DNA from: Clostridia bacterium
Lineage (GTDB): Bacteria; Bacillota; Clostridia; Oscillospirales; Acutalibacteraceae
Direction of reading: 5' to 3'
DNA length: 64,000 bases
NCBI GenBank assembly: GCA_017438845.1
Contig: JAFRUO010000003.1
Location: 62,001-126,000 of the forward strand
Under the pieces are notes generated by a model. The model saw nothing but the letters and a program-made list of their open reading frames with translations, had not been told where the DNA came from and did no database searches. Shown here one piece after another: positions 32,351-40,218 of the stretch. A program made the position numbers and the translations under genes. Positions within the stretch are counted from its first letter, which is position 1; the number at the start of each line of letters is the position of its first letter.

Positions 32351-32857
32351 TTAAACGGTTTTATCGCTTGAATTATCACCCTTTGAGGATTTTCCGAATC
32401 CCTTGAAAATAAAGAGCGATGCCGGAATAATTGACAATACGAATATCACGAACATAATCGGCTTGTCCGTATAATAGGCATACATAGCCTTAAACGCCTC
32501 GGGCTGACCGAGTATTGCTATGCCGACAAGCACTGCGAAAATTGCGGCTATGAGTACTGCGCCAGCCGCGGTGTCCTTGGCAACCTTTCCCTTTTCGGTG
32601 TGCTCCGCCGAGGCTAAATCAACGCTTCTTTCAACTGCGGTGTTGACAAGCTCGAGTGCGGTTACAAGCGCATTCGCAAGAAAGATTATCGCAAACTCGA
32701 CTGCGCTTACCTTGAAGAAATCGTATATCAGCAAAAATGAATACATATATGCCATGCAGGTAAAATGTATTCTCATATTTCTCTCATATTTCAGCGCATA
32801 ATAAATACCCCTGAAGGCATAGCCGAAGCTGAGAAACAGTTTTTTGTAATTATCCAT
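32351..32857 (-). CDS. dgkA: Diacylglycerol / undecaprenol kinase DgkA family
   Basis: 168 residues. Membrane kinase with the family motifs ERNMRIH, ALELVNTAVE (catalytic Glu) and KVAKDTAAGAVL, and three helices in the first 120 residues. In Gram-positive bacteria the enzyme phosphorylates undecaprenol, recycling the lipid carrier. An extra C-terminal part of about 45 residues adds another hydrophobic helix (IMFVIFVLSIIPASLFIF) not found in the shortest homologues. It follows ybeY directly. Confidence 0.92.
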   Translation of the reverse strand: MDNYKKLFLSFGYAFRGIYYALKYERNMRIHFTCMAYMYSFLLIYDFFKVSAVEFAIIFLANALVTALELVNTAVERSVDLASAEHTEKGKVAKDTAAGAVLIAAIFAVLVGIAILGQPEAFKAMYAYYTDKPIMFVIFVLSIIPASLFIFKGFGKSSKGDNSSDKTV

Positions 32858-32859
32858 AA

Positions 32860-33366
32860 TTATTCCTCGTCAAGATAATAGCTTCCGTTTCTTTTAAGAC
32901 CGAGCTGAGTGAGCACGCTTTCCTCTTTCTCTCTCATTTTGACCGCTTCGAGCCCTCCGCCCTCGTGGTCATAGCCTAAGAGGTGAAGCATTGAATGTAC
33001 CGTAAGGAAGGCAACCTCTCTCTGAAACGGATGTCCGTACATTTCAGCCTGCTCAACAGCCTTTTCAAGAGAAATCACTATATCGCCGAGCATTTTGGCG
33101 CCCGTGTCGTGATTGATGTCATATTCTCCGTTTTCGCCGAGAGGAAATGAAAGCACATCGGTTTCACGGTCTATATTTCGGTACTGTTTATTAAGCTTAT
33201 GTATCTGCTCGTTGTCGACAAAGCTGATGCTGATTTCGGCGGAGGAGTCGAAGCCCTCCTGCTCAAGCACCGCATGGCAGCAACGGCGCAGAAGCATCCT
33301 TATGCCCGTAGGCACCTTAACCTTTTTCTGATTATTGGAAATAATAACCTTTAACTTTTCCGTCAT
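32860..33366 (-). CDS. ybeY: Endoribonuclease YbeY
   Basis: 168 residues. The metal site HSMLHLLGYDHE (H-x-x-x-H-x-x-x-x-x-H, about 127-138) identifies YbeY, and NKQYRNIDRETDVLSFP precedes it. It processes the 3' end of 16S rRNA and takes part in ribosome quality control. Its start overlaps the phoH stop by four bases and has GGAAGGGAG. Confidence 0.94.
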   Translation of the reverse strand: MTEKLKVIISNNQKKVKVPTGIRMLLRRCCHAVLEQEGFDSSAEISISFVDNEQIHKLNKQYRNIDRETDVLSFPLGENGEYDINHDTGAKMLGDIVISLEKAVEQAEMYGHPFQREVAFLTVHSMLHLLGYDHEGGGLEAVKMREKEESVLTQLGLKRNGSYYLDEE

Positions 33367-34325
33367 CTCTTTCTCCCTTCCTCGCTTTTCTCATACGCCT
33401 TGATAATATCCTGAACAAGCCTGTGCCTTACAACATCCTTTTCGGTAAACTCGTTTACCGCAATGTCGGGGATGTTGCGTAAAATGCGCATAGCCTGCAT
33501 AAGTCCCGACTTTTTGCCGTCCGGCAGGTCAATCTGCGTAATGTCGCCCGTGACAACCATTTTTGAATTAAAGCCCAGACGTGTTAAGAACATCTTCATC
33601 TGTTCCTTGGTGGTGTTCTGCGCCTCGTCAAGAATAATAAACGAGTCGTCAAGCGTTCTTCCTCTCATATACGCAAGGGGCGCTACCTCGATGCTTCCCC
33701 TCTCCTGATATTTCTGGAAGGATTCGGCGCCGAGCATATCAAACAGTGCGTCGTAAAGAGGACGAAGGTACGGGTCTACCTTCTGTTGTAAATCGCCGGG
33801 CAGGAAGCCGAGCCTTTCGCCTGCTTCAACGGCGGGTCTTGTCAGAATAATACGGTTGACCTCCTTAGCTCTGAAGGCGGTGACAGCCATTGCGACCGCA
33901 AGGTAGGTTTTGCCCGTGCCGGCAGGGCCTACGCCGAGGGTGATGGTGTTGTTCTTGATAGCTTCGATGTATTTCTTCTGACCGAGGGTTTTGGGCTTTA
34001 CGGGCTTTCCCTTTGAGGTGACGCAGATGCAGTCGCCCGTGATTTCTGAAAGCTTTTCCTCGGAGTCATCATTGACAAGGCTCATTACATAACGGACGTT
34101 TTGCTCGGAGAGAGCCTCGCCCTTATTGATAAGCATCAACAGTCCGTTGATAACACGGGTCGCCTTGTTAACCGCTTCGGGCTCGCCCGTTATTTTCAAT
34201 TCGGAGCCCCTGCTGATAACGCCGACGTCATATTCGTGTTCAATTATTTTCACGTTTTCGTCAAAGCTTCCGAACAGGGAAACCGCATGCTCCATTCTGT
34301 CAATACTTATGCTTTGTTCAGCCAC
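33363..34325 (-). CDS. phoH: PhoH-like ATPase
   Basis: About 320 residues. The ribosome site AAGGG touches the ATG at 34334 but is well spaced for the GTG at 34325 (VAEQSISIDR in the frame), which I take as the start. An N-terminal KH-like region is followed by a P-loop ATPase: GPAGTGKTYLAVAMA (Walker A, about 128-142), RPAVEAGERLGFLPGD, DEAQNTT (Walker B). Suspected RNA helicase/ATPase role, often paired with ybeY as here. Confidence 0.93.
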   Translation of the reverse strand: MAEQSISIDRMEHAVSLFGSFDENVKIIEHEYDVGVISRGSELKITGEPEAVNKATRVINGLLMLINKGEALSEQNVRYVMSLVNDDSEEKLSEITGDCICVTSKGKPVKPKTLGQKKYIEAIKNNTITLGVGPAGTGKTYLAVAMAVTAFRAKEVNRIILTRPAVEAGERLGFLPGDLQQKVDPYLRPLYDALFDMLGAESFQKYQERGSIEVAPLAYMRGRTLDDSFIILDEAQNTTKEQMKMFLTRLGFNSKMVVTGDITQIDLPDGKKSGLMQAMRILRNIPDIAVNEFTEKDVVRHRLVQDIIKAYEKSEEGRKR

Positions 34326-34383
34326 TGAAATCATCCCTTGTGTTAAAATAATATATACATAATTATAATACCACAAACATAGG

Positions 34384-35547
34384 TTAATTTTCAATGAAAA
34401 TTTCGCTTCGTTTGCCTATATCGCAAACAACTGTCAGCGTGTCGGAAATATACGTTCCCGATTCCGTCTGCCTGAGGCTGAAGCGTGAGGATTTTATTTC
34501 GGAGCTTTTTGCGTTGTTCATATAAAAAAGAGCATAGTTTTTTAAGCAGTAAAGCCTTTCGGCGGACGGCGAAAGCGCTTCGGCGTTTTCAAGGATATAG
34601 GAATGCTCCCTTGTCACGCCCAGCGGCAGAACCACATTTTCGTCGGAAAGATAGGCTGAGCTTTTATAATAATACTCCCCTTGAGGCTTAAAGCCTAAGG
34701 GTATTTCAATTCCGAGAAGGTTTAGGCTGTATCTGTTTACGGTTCTTTTGTTTTTCTTAAAAACCTCCTTACAGCCGTCGGACGAAAAGCCTCTTCTGAC
34801 AACGGCATAAACCTCTCCCCTTGCTGACTTAAGCGAGCTGCTTCGGTCGGCGTTCTCCACAACGCCCGAAATCAACAAATCGCCCTTTAAAACGAGGTCG
34901 CCTGCCTGCACCTGAGCAACGCCGATTTTTTCGTTGACAGACACAATCTCCGCGTCCTCCGCGGCAACGATATTACACGGCGTTTCGGTGTCGGGAAACT
35001 CGGGAGCGTCAGTTCTCTCTTTAATTATTATCTCGACCCTTGAGCCCTTGATGTTTACGTTAGCCCACAAAAGCTCCGGCAACGCCTTCAACGCTCCGTC
35101 CTCTGCCTCGGAAGGGTTGATTTTCGACTTCCTCGCTCCGATTTTTACTCCCTGCGCCGAAAAGGCTTGGAGCACCTGTTCCTCCGAGAGCCTGCTGTTC
35201 CCCTCAACGGTGATGTCCCAAACCATGCCCGAAAGCAGAAGGATTATCAGCGCCGAAGCGACAATGCCGATAAGTAAGCCTCGCCTTTGACGGTTTCGGT
35301 TAAAGAAAAACGGCAGTCCGCATTTTTTGATTATTCTGACCCTTGCACCCGAACGTGAAGCGGGAAAGCGTATGCTCTTATAGCCCTCTACGGTGGTTAC
35401 GGCATAAAGACAGTCCTTTTGCCGACGTAAATCCCAGAGAGGGATTTTACGAAGCGTACAAAGGTTCACAAACCTCTCGCAGAAGCCCCCTTCGGCACGA
35501 AAGCAGACGTAACCCTTTAAAAATCTCAACAGCCTTATAATCAACAA
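34384..35547 (-). CDS. yqfD: Sporulation protein YqfD
   Basis: 387 residues using a TTG at 35547; GGGGAG lies eight bases upstream and overlaps the yqfC stop region, and no ATG is better placed. N-terminal region LLRFLKGYVCFRAEGGF ... CERFVNLC, a membrane helix (about 85-108), then a POTRA-like segment (WDITVEGNSRLSEEQVLQAF) and a beta-rich remainder. The yqfC-yqfD pair belongs to the mother-cell sigma-E regulon in B. subtilis. It lies directly behind yqfC and ahead of phoH. Confidence 0.92.
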   Translation of the reverse strand: MLIIRLLRFLKGYVCFRAEGGFCERFVNLCTLRKIPLWDLRRQKDCLYAVTTVEGYKSIRFPASRSGARVRIIKKCGLPFFFNRNRQRRGLLIGIVASALIILLLSGMVWDITVEGNSRLSEEQVLQAFSAQGVKIGARKSKINPSEAEDGALKALPELLWANVNIKGSRVEIIIKERTDAPEFPDTETPCNIVAAEDAEIVSVNEKIGVAQVQAGDLVLKGDLLISGVVENADRSSSLKSARGEVYAVVRRGFSSDGCKEVFKKNKRTVNRYSLNLLGIEIPLGFKPQGEYYYKSSAYLSDENVVLPLGVTREHSYILENAEALSPSAERLYCLKNYALFYMNNAKSSEIKSSRFSLRQTESGTYISDTLTVVCDIGKRSEIFIEN

Positions 35548-35548
35548 T

Positions 35549-35848
35549 TTACTTACTCCCCTGCGTTTCAAATTCAACGGAAAGAATGTTTCCCGAAATA
35601 ACCGTTCCGATTTCGGAATATGATTTGATTTCCGTGTTTTCACCCCTGAAGGTTATGACAAGCGTATCGGTGTTGAGCCTGATTAAACCCTGCTCGTATT
35701 CAAGTATGCCTCTGCAGCCGTCAAGAATAAATTCACGGTTTCCCTGCGCCTCAAGATGCGGCTCGGAAAAATCGGGAAGTCCCGGTATGCCGAGTGCCGC
35801 CTTCAGCTGACTTCTGCCTGCCGTTCTCCTTCTTGTTCTTTCGCTCAA
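35549..35848 (-). CDS. yqfC: Sporulation protein YqfC
   Basis: 99 residues using a TTG at 35848, with GAGGTGA eight bases upstream; the in-frame ATG at 35866 has no ribosome site and lies at the edge of the divergent promoter palindrome. The YabP/YqfC fold is visible (EFILDGCRGILEYEQGLI, INTDTLVITF-like strand). Small sporulation protein, coupled to yqfD. Confidence 0.88.
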   Translation of the reverse strand: MSERTRRRTAGRSQLKAALGIPGLPDFSEPHLEAQGNREFILDGCRGILEYEQGLIRLNTDTLVITFRGENTEIKSYSEIGTVISGNILSVEFETQGSK

Positions 35849-35862
35849 AACAGTCACCTCGC

Positions 35863-35898
35863 TCATATATTTATATGCCGAGGCATATATTTTGATAA
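35863..35898. promoter_or_regulatory. Divergent, possibly sigma-E, promoter palindrome
   Basis: TATATGCC-GA-GGCATATA (35872-35889) is a perfect inverted repeat between yqfC and ylbJ. It places CATATATT on the plus strand and CATATAAA on the minus strand, both close to the sigma-E -10 consensus (CATAnnnT-like). Both flanking genes are sigma-E targets in B. subtilis. Confidence 0.5.
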
Positions 35899-35914
35899 CC
35901 GAAAGAGTGACGTT

Positions 35915-36970
35915 ATGAAAGACAAAGCTAAAATAAAAAATATAATATTAACCGTGTTTACCCTGCTTTTACTTACGGCTTTGGCATACAGGGCGGAGCT
36001 TTTTTCGTCGGGAGCCGCTTCGGGAATAAGCCTGTGCCTTGAGAGCGTGCTGCCGTCAATGCTTCCGTTTATGTTTTTGTCGTCGTTTATTGCGGTGTCC
36101 GGTGCGGCTGACCTGCTCGGGAGTCTTTTCGGCAGACCTTTTTTTCGCCTTTTTCGGATTTCGTCCGTGAGTGCTTCGGCGTTTATTATGTCGCTGGTCG
36201 GCGGATATCCCATAGGAATTAAAACCGCATACGCTCTTTATGAAGCGGGGAAAACAGAGCAAAGCGAATTTAAAAAGCTGTGTACATTTTGTATGTGCGG
36301 CGGTCCCGGCTTTATAATCGGCACGGTCGGCAATGGCTTTTACGGCTCACGCAGAGCAGGGCTTATACTTTATTTTTCCTCGGCGCTTTCCTGCGTTCTG
36401 CTTGCCCTTGCGGCACGTCTGTTTTTCAAGGGAGAAGGCGAGCAAAATCCAAGCTCCGCATATAACGTCGGCAGTCTTTCGGGCTCCTTCTTCACCGCCG
36501 CAAAAAAGGCTTCAAAAGCGGTGCTTGAGGTATGCTTTCTGATTGTACTGTTTTCATCCGTACAGGGGTTTCTGTCAGGTCTTCCCGACAGTGCGGCATT
36601 AAGGCTCTTGTTGAGTGTACTTGAGGTGACGACAGCGGTTAAAAGCAATATAACCATTCTTTCTCTGCCGCTGATTTCCGCATTGATTGGCTTCGGCGGT
36701 ATATGCGTGCATATTCAGGTTATGCCCGAAATAGTCAAAAGCGGAACGGGAGTCGGGGCGTTTTTTATTTCAAGGCTTGCACACGGCGCACTTTCGTATT
36801 TGTGCTGTCGGCTGCTTTTATTTTTCTTTCCGATTGAGTCGGGTGCCTTCAAGCCTTATTCAGAGCCGATAATACTTCCGTATTCGGTTTCCCTGCCTGC
36901 GGCTGTAAGCCTGCTTATCAGCTGCGGACTGATGGTTTGGGAGCTTGCTAACAGGCGGAAAATGTGGTAA
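35915..36970 (+). CDS. ylbJ: Sporulation integral membrane protein YlbJ
   Basis: 351 residues from the ATG at 35915 (AAGAGTG upstream); a longer open frame overlaps yqfC and is not coding. Multi-pass membrane protein with nucleoside-recognition (Gate) domains: SVLPSMLPFMFLSSFIAVSGAA, GGYPIGIKTAYAL, CTFCMCGGPGFIIGTVG. YlbJ is a mother-cell protein needed for heat-resistant spores in B. subtilis. It diverges from yqfCD. Confidence 0.93.
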   Translation: MKDKAKIKNIILTVFTLLLLTALAYRAELFSSGAASGISLCLESVLPSMLPFMFLSSFIAVSGAADLLGSLFGRPFFRLFRISSVSASAFIMSLVGGYPIGIKTAYALYEAGKTEQSEFKKLCTFCMCGGPGFIIGTVGNGFYGSRRAGLILYFSSALSCVLLALAARLFFKGEGEQNPSSAYNVGSLSGSFFTAAKKASKAVLEVCFLIVLFSSVQGFLSGLPDSAALRLLLSVLEVTTAVKSNITILSLPLISALIGFGGICVHIQVMPEIVKSGTGVGAFFISRLAHGALSYLCCRLLLFFFPIESGAFKPYSEPIILPYSVSLPAAVSLLISCGLMVWELANRRKMW

Positions 36971-36996
36971 GATAAAGAAAAGCAGAGGTGACTTAA

Positions 36997-37215
36997 ATGA
37001 GCAAATCGCTTTACAATACCGAAAACCTTTCGCCAAAATGCGAATACTGTGCAAACGGACGCCCCTCGCCCGACGGGGTTAACGTGCTTTGCAAAAAGAA
37101 GGGCGTTGTCAGCAGGGACTTTCACTGCAAAAGATTTAAATACGACATAATGAAAAGGGTGCCCAAAAGAGCGCCCGAGCTTCAGAGCTTTGAAGAAGAG
37201 GATTTTTCACTGTAA
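36997..37215 (+). CDS. Small four-cysteine protein
   Basis: 72 residues with CEYC (15-18), Cys 32 and Cys 44 in a possible metal site, a basic middle (KYDIMKRVPKRAP) and an acidic end. The ATG has AGAGGTGA upstream and lies 26 bases after ylbJ, so it is probably co-transcribed, with a strong terminator after it. No family recognised. The linkage to ylbJ suggests, but does not show, a sporulation role. Confidence 0.75.
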   Translation: MSKSLYNTENLSPKCEYCANGRPSPDGVNVLCKKKGVVSRDFHCKRFKYDIMKRVPKRAPELQSFEEEDFSL

Positions 37216-37224
37216 TAAGCAAAC

Positions 37225-37254
37225 AACGGCACTCATTTTTTGAGTGCCGTTTTT
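37225..37254. terminator. Bidirectional terminator
   Basis: AACGGCACTCA (37225-37235) with TGAGTGCCGTT (37241-37251), TTTTT loop, T-run on the plus strand, between convergent genes. Confidence 0.85.
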
Positions 37255-37261
37255 ATTGCCG

Positions 37262-37513
37262 TTATGCGCTCTGAGAAACGAATTTCTGCTTTACCGACTG
37301 CATTTTTGCCGCTTCGGCGGTGTCGGCAGGATACCAGCCCTTTGCCTCCATTTTCTTATAAATGTCGTCCTGCATCTGGAGGGAATCGTTTAAAGCGTTT
37401 TTAAACTCGGTGTTTACATTCGGAGTAGCCGACTCGATACCTGCGTGGAGGTAAAGGTCGCACGCCCCCTTTTCAAGCATAAGAAGGTTTTCCATTAAGT
37501 TTCTGTCGTCCAT
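37262..37513 (-). CDS. CotF-family spore coat protein
   Basis: 83 residues, helical, with MENLLMLEKGACDLYLHAGIES and SLQMQDDIYKKMEAKGWYP, the closing pattern of the coat-F family. Probably a spore coat or coat-associated protein made in the mother cell. AAAGGA ribosome site. It follows a second CotF-like small gene by 14 bases. Confidence 0.82.
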   Translation of the reverse strand: MDDRNLMENLLMLEKGACDLYLHAGIESATPNVNTEFKNALNDSLQMQDDIYKKMEAKGWYPADTAEAAKMQSVKQKFVSQSA

Positions 37514-37527
37514 AGTTTTTTCCTTTC

Positions 37528-37701
37528 TTATAAAAGTCCGATTAACTGATTGAAAATTTGCTGATGCCTGTCAGCCATTGCGGCAACGCAGCTTTTAAGC
37601 TCTGCGTCCTGAAGGGAATTTGCGGTTTCGTTAAACTTCTGTAAAAAATACTTTTCGTGTCCGAGTGCGTCCTCGACGTACATAAGCTCCTTTGAAGTCA
37701 T
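37528..37701 (-). CDS. Small CotF-like protein
   Basis: 57 residues from the ATG at 37701, preceded by a near-perfect AAAGGAGGTGA. The frame is helical, with ALGHEKYFLQKFNETANSLQ and MADRHQQIFNQLIGLL, resembling the N-terminal helical half of coat-F proteins. It is paired with the 83-residue CotF-like gene; the two may form a two-piece helical bundle. Confidence 0.78.
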   Translation of the reverse strand: MTSKELMYVEDALGHEKYFLQKFNETANSLQDAELKSCVAAMADRHQQIFNQLIGLL

Positions 37702-37750
37702 AGCTTCACCTCCTTTAATTTTATTATCGGTAAAATCTCCCCAAATATAC

Positions 37751-37780
37751 AAAAAAATCCCACCCTTTCGGATGGGATTT
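37751..37780 (-). terminator. Terminator after rpsR
   Basis: AAATCCCACCC (37755-37765) with GGATGGGATTT (37770-37780), one mismatch, TTTC loop; on the minus strand a run of T's follows (37757-37751). Confidence 0.8.
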
Positions 37781-37794
37781 AATATTGGCTTTAA

Positions 37795-38043
37795 TCAGTC
37801 AGATGTGTAGGGAAGAAGAGCGATAGCTCTTGCTCTCTTAATAGCTGTAGTGAGCTCTCTCTGATGATATGCACAGGTGCCTGTAACTCTTCTCGGAAGA
37901 ATCTTTGCTCTTTCGGAAGTAAAGCGACGAAGCTTTGCGGCATCTTTATAGTCAATCTTTTCAACCTTTTCAACGCAGAACGCGCAAACCTTTTTACGCT
38001 TTCTGTTCATGGGTCTTGCGCCCTGGGGTTTCTCATTAGGCAT
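37795..38043 (-). CDS. rpsR: 30S ribosomal protein S18
   Basis: 82 residues with the S18 core [44 protein letters not shown] in successive parts. A CAFC pair near residue 20 indicates the cysteine-containing (C+) form. Third gene of rpsF-ssb-rpsR. AGGAGGA ribosome site. Confidence 0.98.
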   Translation of the reverse strand: MPNEKPQGARPMNRKRKKVCAFCVEKVEKIDYKDAAKLRRFTSERAKILPRRVTGTCAYHQRELTTAIKRARAIALLPYTSD

Positions 38044-38077
38044 AATTAAGTCCTCCTGTTAGTATTCTTTTGACGAA

Positions 38078-38551
38078 TCAGAACGGAAGTCCGTCGTCGT
38101 CATCTGCTGCGTCGAAGCCAAAGTCTTCGCCTGTGCTGATGTTGTTAAAGGAGCTTGTGTCCTCGCTCTGATAGGAAGCGGTGTTCTGAGCAGGCGCTTC
38201 GTATCTGTTCTGAGCAGAGCCGTCGTTTGACTGCTTTGAGCCGCAGAACGAAACATTGTCAGCAATAATTTCAACAGCAGTTCTCTTGTTACCGTTTCTG
38301 TCTTCATAGGAACGGGTCTGAATTGAGCCTTGTACGGCAATCATGGAGCCTTTACGGAAATATCTTGTAACAAAATCGGCAGTCTGTCGCCAAGCGACAA
38401 CATTGATAAAATCAGCCTGCCTTTCCTCACCTGCCCTGACATAGCTTCTGTCAACGGCAACTGTGAAGGATGTGACTGAAATACCCGAACTTGTTGTGCG
38501 AAGCTCAGGATCGGCAGTAAGTCTGCCCATTATAACTGCACAGTTAAGCAT
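38078..38551 (-). CDS. ssb: Single-stranded DNA-binding protein
   Basis: 157 residues. OB fold (1-108: MLNCAVIMGRLTADPELRTT, WRQTADFVTRYFRKGSMIAVQG), a Gln/Asn/Ser-rich disordered linker, and the acidic C-terminal tip DDDDGLPF that recruits repair proteins. It lies between rpsF and rpsR as in other Bacillota. GGAGGG ribosome site. Confidence 0.98.
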   Translation of the reverse strand: MLNCAVIMGRLTADPELRTTSSGISVTSFTVAVDRSYVRAGEERQADFINVVAWRQTADFVTRYFRKGSMIAVQGSIQTRSYEDRNGNKRTAVEIIADNVSFCGSKQSNDGSAQNRYEAPAQNTASYQSEDTSSFNNISTGEDFGFDAADDDDGLPF

Positions 38552-38566
38552 AATAAATTCCCTCCA

Positions 38567-38848
38567 TTACTTTTTAACAACGATTGAGCGAAGAACGCCT
38601 TCGGTGATACCGGCGATACGTTCAAGCTCAGCCGGGAAGGTAGGCTCGCTTTCGAAGTTGTAAAGGACATAATAGCCTTCAGCTTCGTCATTGATGAGGT
38701 AAGCAAGCTTTCTCTTGCCCCACTCGTCAATGCTTTCGAGAGTACCGTTCTTCTCAATCAAGGCACTGAATTTTTCAACAAGAGCCTTAACGTCGTCATC
38801 GGTCTTGTTAAGAACCGAGAAAACGAAGATTGATTCATACTTTACCAT
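38567..38848 (-). CDS. rpsF: 30S ribosomal protein S6
   Basis: 93 residues from the ATG at 38848 (AAGGAGG, eight-base spacing). Ferredoxin-like S6 fold: VKYESIFVFSVLNKTDDDV, IDEWGKRKLAYLINDEAEGYY, LRSIVVKK. It pairs with S18 in the 30S platform. First gene of the operon, with a strong promoter and a structured leader. Confidence 0.97.
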   Translation of the reverse strand: MVKYESIFVFSVLNKTDDDVKALVEKFSALIEKNGTLESIDEWGKRKLAYLINDEAEGYYVLYNFESEPTFPAELERIAGITEGVLRSIVVKK

Positions 38849-38873
38849 CTTTTGCACCTCCTTATGGACTTTG

Positions 38874-38925
38874 CCCTGAGCCGTTTGGATTTACTCAGGG
38901 AAGGAGCTGAAAGAACACTTTCAGC
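38874..38925 (-). promoter_or_regulatory. Structured rpsF leader, candidate S6:S18 autoregulatory site
   Basis: The transcribed leader holds two hairpins: GCTGAAAG / CTTTCAGC (38925-38906) and CCCTGAG / CTCAGGG (38900-38874). The second has an inner CC...CGG and an asymmetric internal loop. An S6:S18 complex is known to bind such a leader in many bacteria; I could not verify the full consensus here. Confidence 0.45.
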
Positions 38926-38933
38926 GAATTAAT

Positions 38934-38962
38934 ATTATATCAGCGAATTTTTGATAAGTCAA
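38934..38962 (-). promoter_or_regulatory. Strong promoter of rpsF-ssb-rpsR
   Basis: Minus-strand TTGACT (38962-38957), 17-base spacer, perfect TATAAT (38939-38934). The -35 box is one arm of a 9-bp inverted repeat, ATAAGTCAA (38954-38962) / TTGACTTAT (38984-38992). Confidence 0.85.
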
Positions 38963-38993
38963 GAAATTTTTATTATTTGTCAATTGACTTATT

Positions 38994-40121
38994 TTAAAAT
39001 TCATTCCAGGTTGTCAGCTTGACTATTTTGGCATAGCTCTGGATAATCTTGCAGACCTTTACGGAAACATTTGTGTCGGCATAGTCGTTTGCCATTGCGG
39101 TCGGCTCTTTGTTTTCAAACATCGAAACCGCAAGGTCCATTGCCTGCTTTACGTCCTTGCCCTTAATACCGCCGACCACAACGGTACCCTTGTCAAGCAC
39201 CTCGGGGCGCTCGGTCGAGGTCCTGATAAGCACTGCGGGGAAGTTGAGAATAGCGCTCTCCTCGGAAAGCGTGCCGCTGTCGGAAAGCACGCAGTAAGCG
39301 TTTTTCTGCAGAGCGTTGTAATCAAAGAAGCCGAAGGGCTTTAAGCTTTTTACCAACGGGTGGAATTTAAAGCCGCGTTTTTCAATCATATTCTTACTTC
39401 TCGGATGAGTTGAATAGATAATCGGCATTTTATATTCCTCGGCAATTTCGTTTACCGCTGTCATAAGCGACATAAAATGCTCCTCGGAGTCAATGTTTTC
39501 CTCGCGGTGAGAGGAAAGAAGTATGTATTTACCCTTCTCAAGTCCGAGTTGCTTTAACACATCGCTTTTGTCAACCTGCTCGCCATAGAGCTTAAACACC
39601 TCGGGCATCGGTGAGCCTGTAACAAACATCGTCTTACCGTCAATCCCCTCCTTTAAGAGGTAACGGCGGCTGTGCTCGGTGTAAGGCATATTGATGTCGG
39701 AAATATGGTCGACTATCGTTCTGTTTATCATTTCGGGAACATTCCAGTCCCAACAGCGGTTGCCCGCCTCCATGTGGAAAATCGGGATTTTCAGCCTCTT
39801 TGCGCTGATTGCGGAAAGAGCCGAGTTGGTGTCGCCGAGAATCAGCAGTGCGTCGGGCTTCTCCTTAACTAAAATGTCATAGGATTTCGCAATTATGTTG
39901 CCCATCGTTTCGCCGAGGTCCTTGCCTACGCACTCAAGGTAGTAGTCGGGCTCGCGAAGCTCAAGGTTTTCAAAGAACACCTGATTGAGCGTATAGTCGT
40001 AATTCTGACCCGTATGAACAAGAATGTGATCAAAATAACGGTCGGCGCACCTGAGGGTCGGCGCAAGACGGATTATTTCGGGTCTTGTGCCGAGAATCGT
40101 CATAAGTTTAAGCTTCGACAT
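38994..40121 (-). CDS. capG: UDP-N-acetylglucosamine 2-epimerase-family, CapG type
   Basis: 375 residues. WecB-fold epimerase: TILGTRPEIIRLAP, HTGQNYD, ILGDTNSALS, HMEAGNRCWDWNVPEMINR, SSHREENID, SDSGTLSEESAIL. In the CapE-CapF-CapG pathway the last step is 2-epimerisation to UDP-N-acetyl-L-fucosamine. The preceding genes in this transcript are CapF and CapE homologues, so that role is well supported. Last gene of the polysaccharide cluster; AAAGGAG ribosome site. No clear terminator separates it from the rpsF promoter. Confidence 0.9.
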   Translation of the reverse strand: MSKLKLMTILGTRPEIIRLAPTLRCADRYFDHILVHTGQNYDYTLNQVFFENLELREPDYYLECVGKDLGETMGNIIAKSYDILVKEKPDALLILGDTNSALSAISAKRLKIPIFHMEAGNRCWDWNVPEMINRTIVDHISDINMPYTEHSRRYLLKEGIDGKTMFVTGSPMPEVFKLYGEQVDKSDVLKQLGLEKGKYILLSSHREENIDSEEHFMSLMTAVNEIAEEYKMPIIYSTHPRSKNMIEKRGFKFHPLVKSLKPFGFFDYNALQKNAYCVLSDSGTLSEESAILNFPAVLIRTSTERPEVLDKGTVVVGGIKGKDVKQAMDLAVSMFENKEPTAMANDYADTNVSVKVCKIIQSYAKIVKLTTWNEF

Positions 40122-40218
40122 GGTTATGTCTCCTTTTGAATGGTTTATATAAAAGATTATTCAGCTTTTAATAAAGGCGGAAAGCGACAAGGTTGTCACA
40201 AGTGTAAAAGCTCAGGCT

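Noticed and set aside
35756..35914. Upstream extension of ylbJ
   Set aside because: It overlaps yqfC on the other strand and the divergent promoter; known YlbJ proteins start near the membrane helix at MKDKAK.
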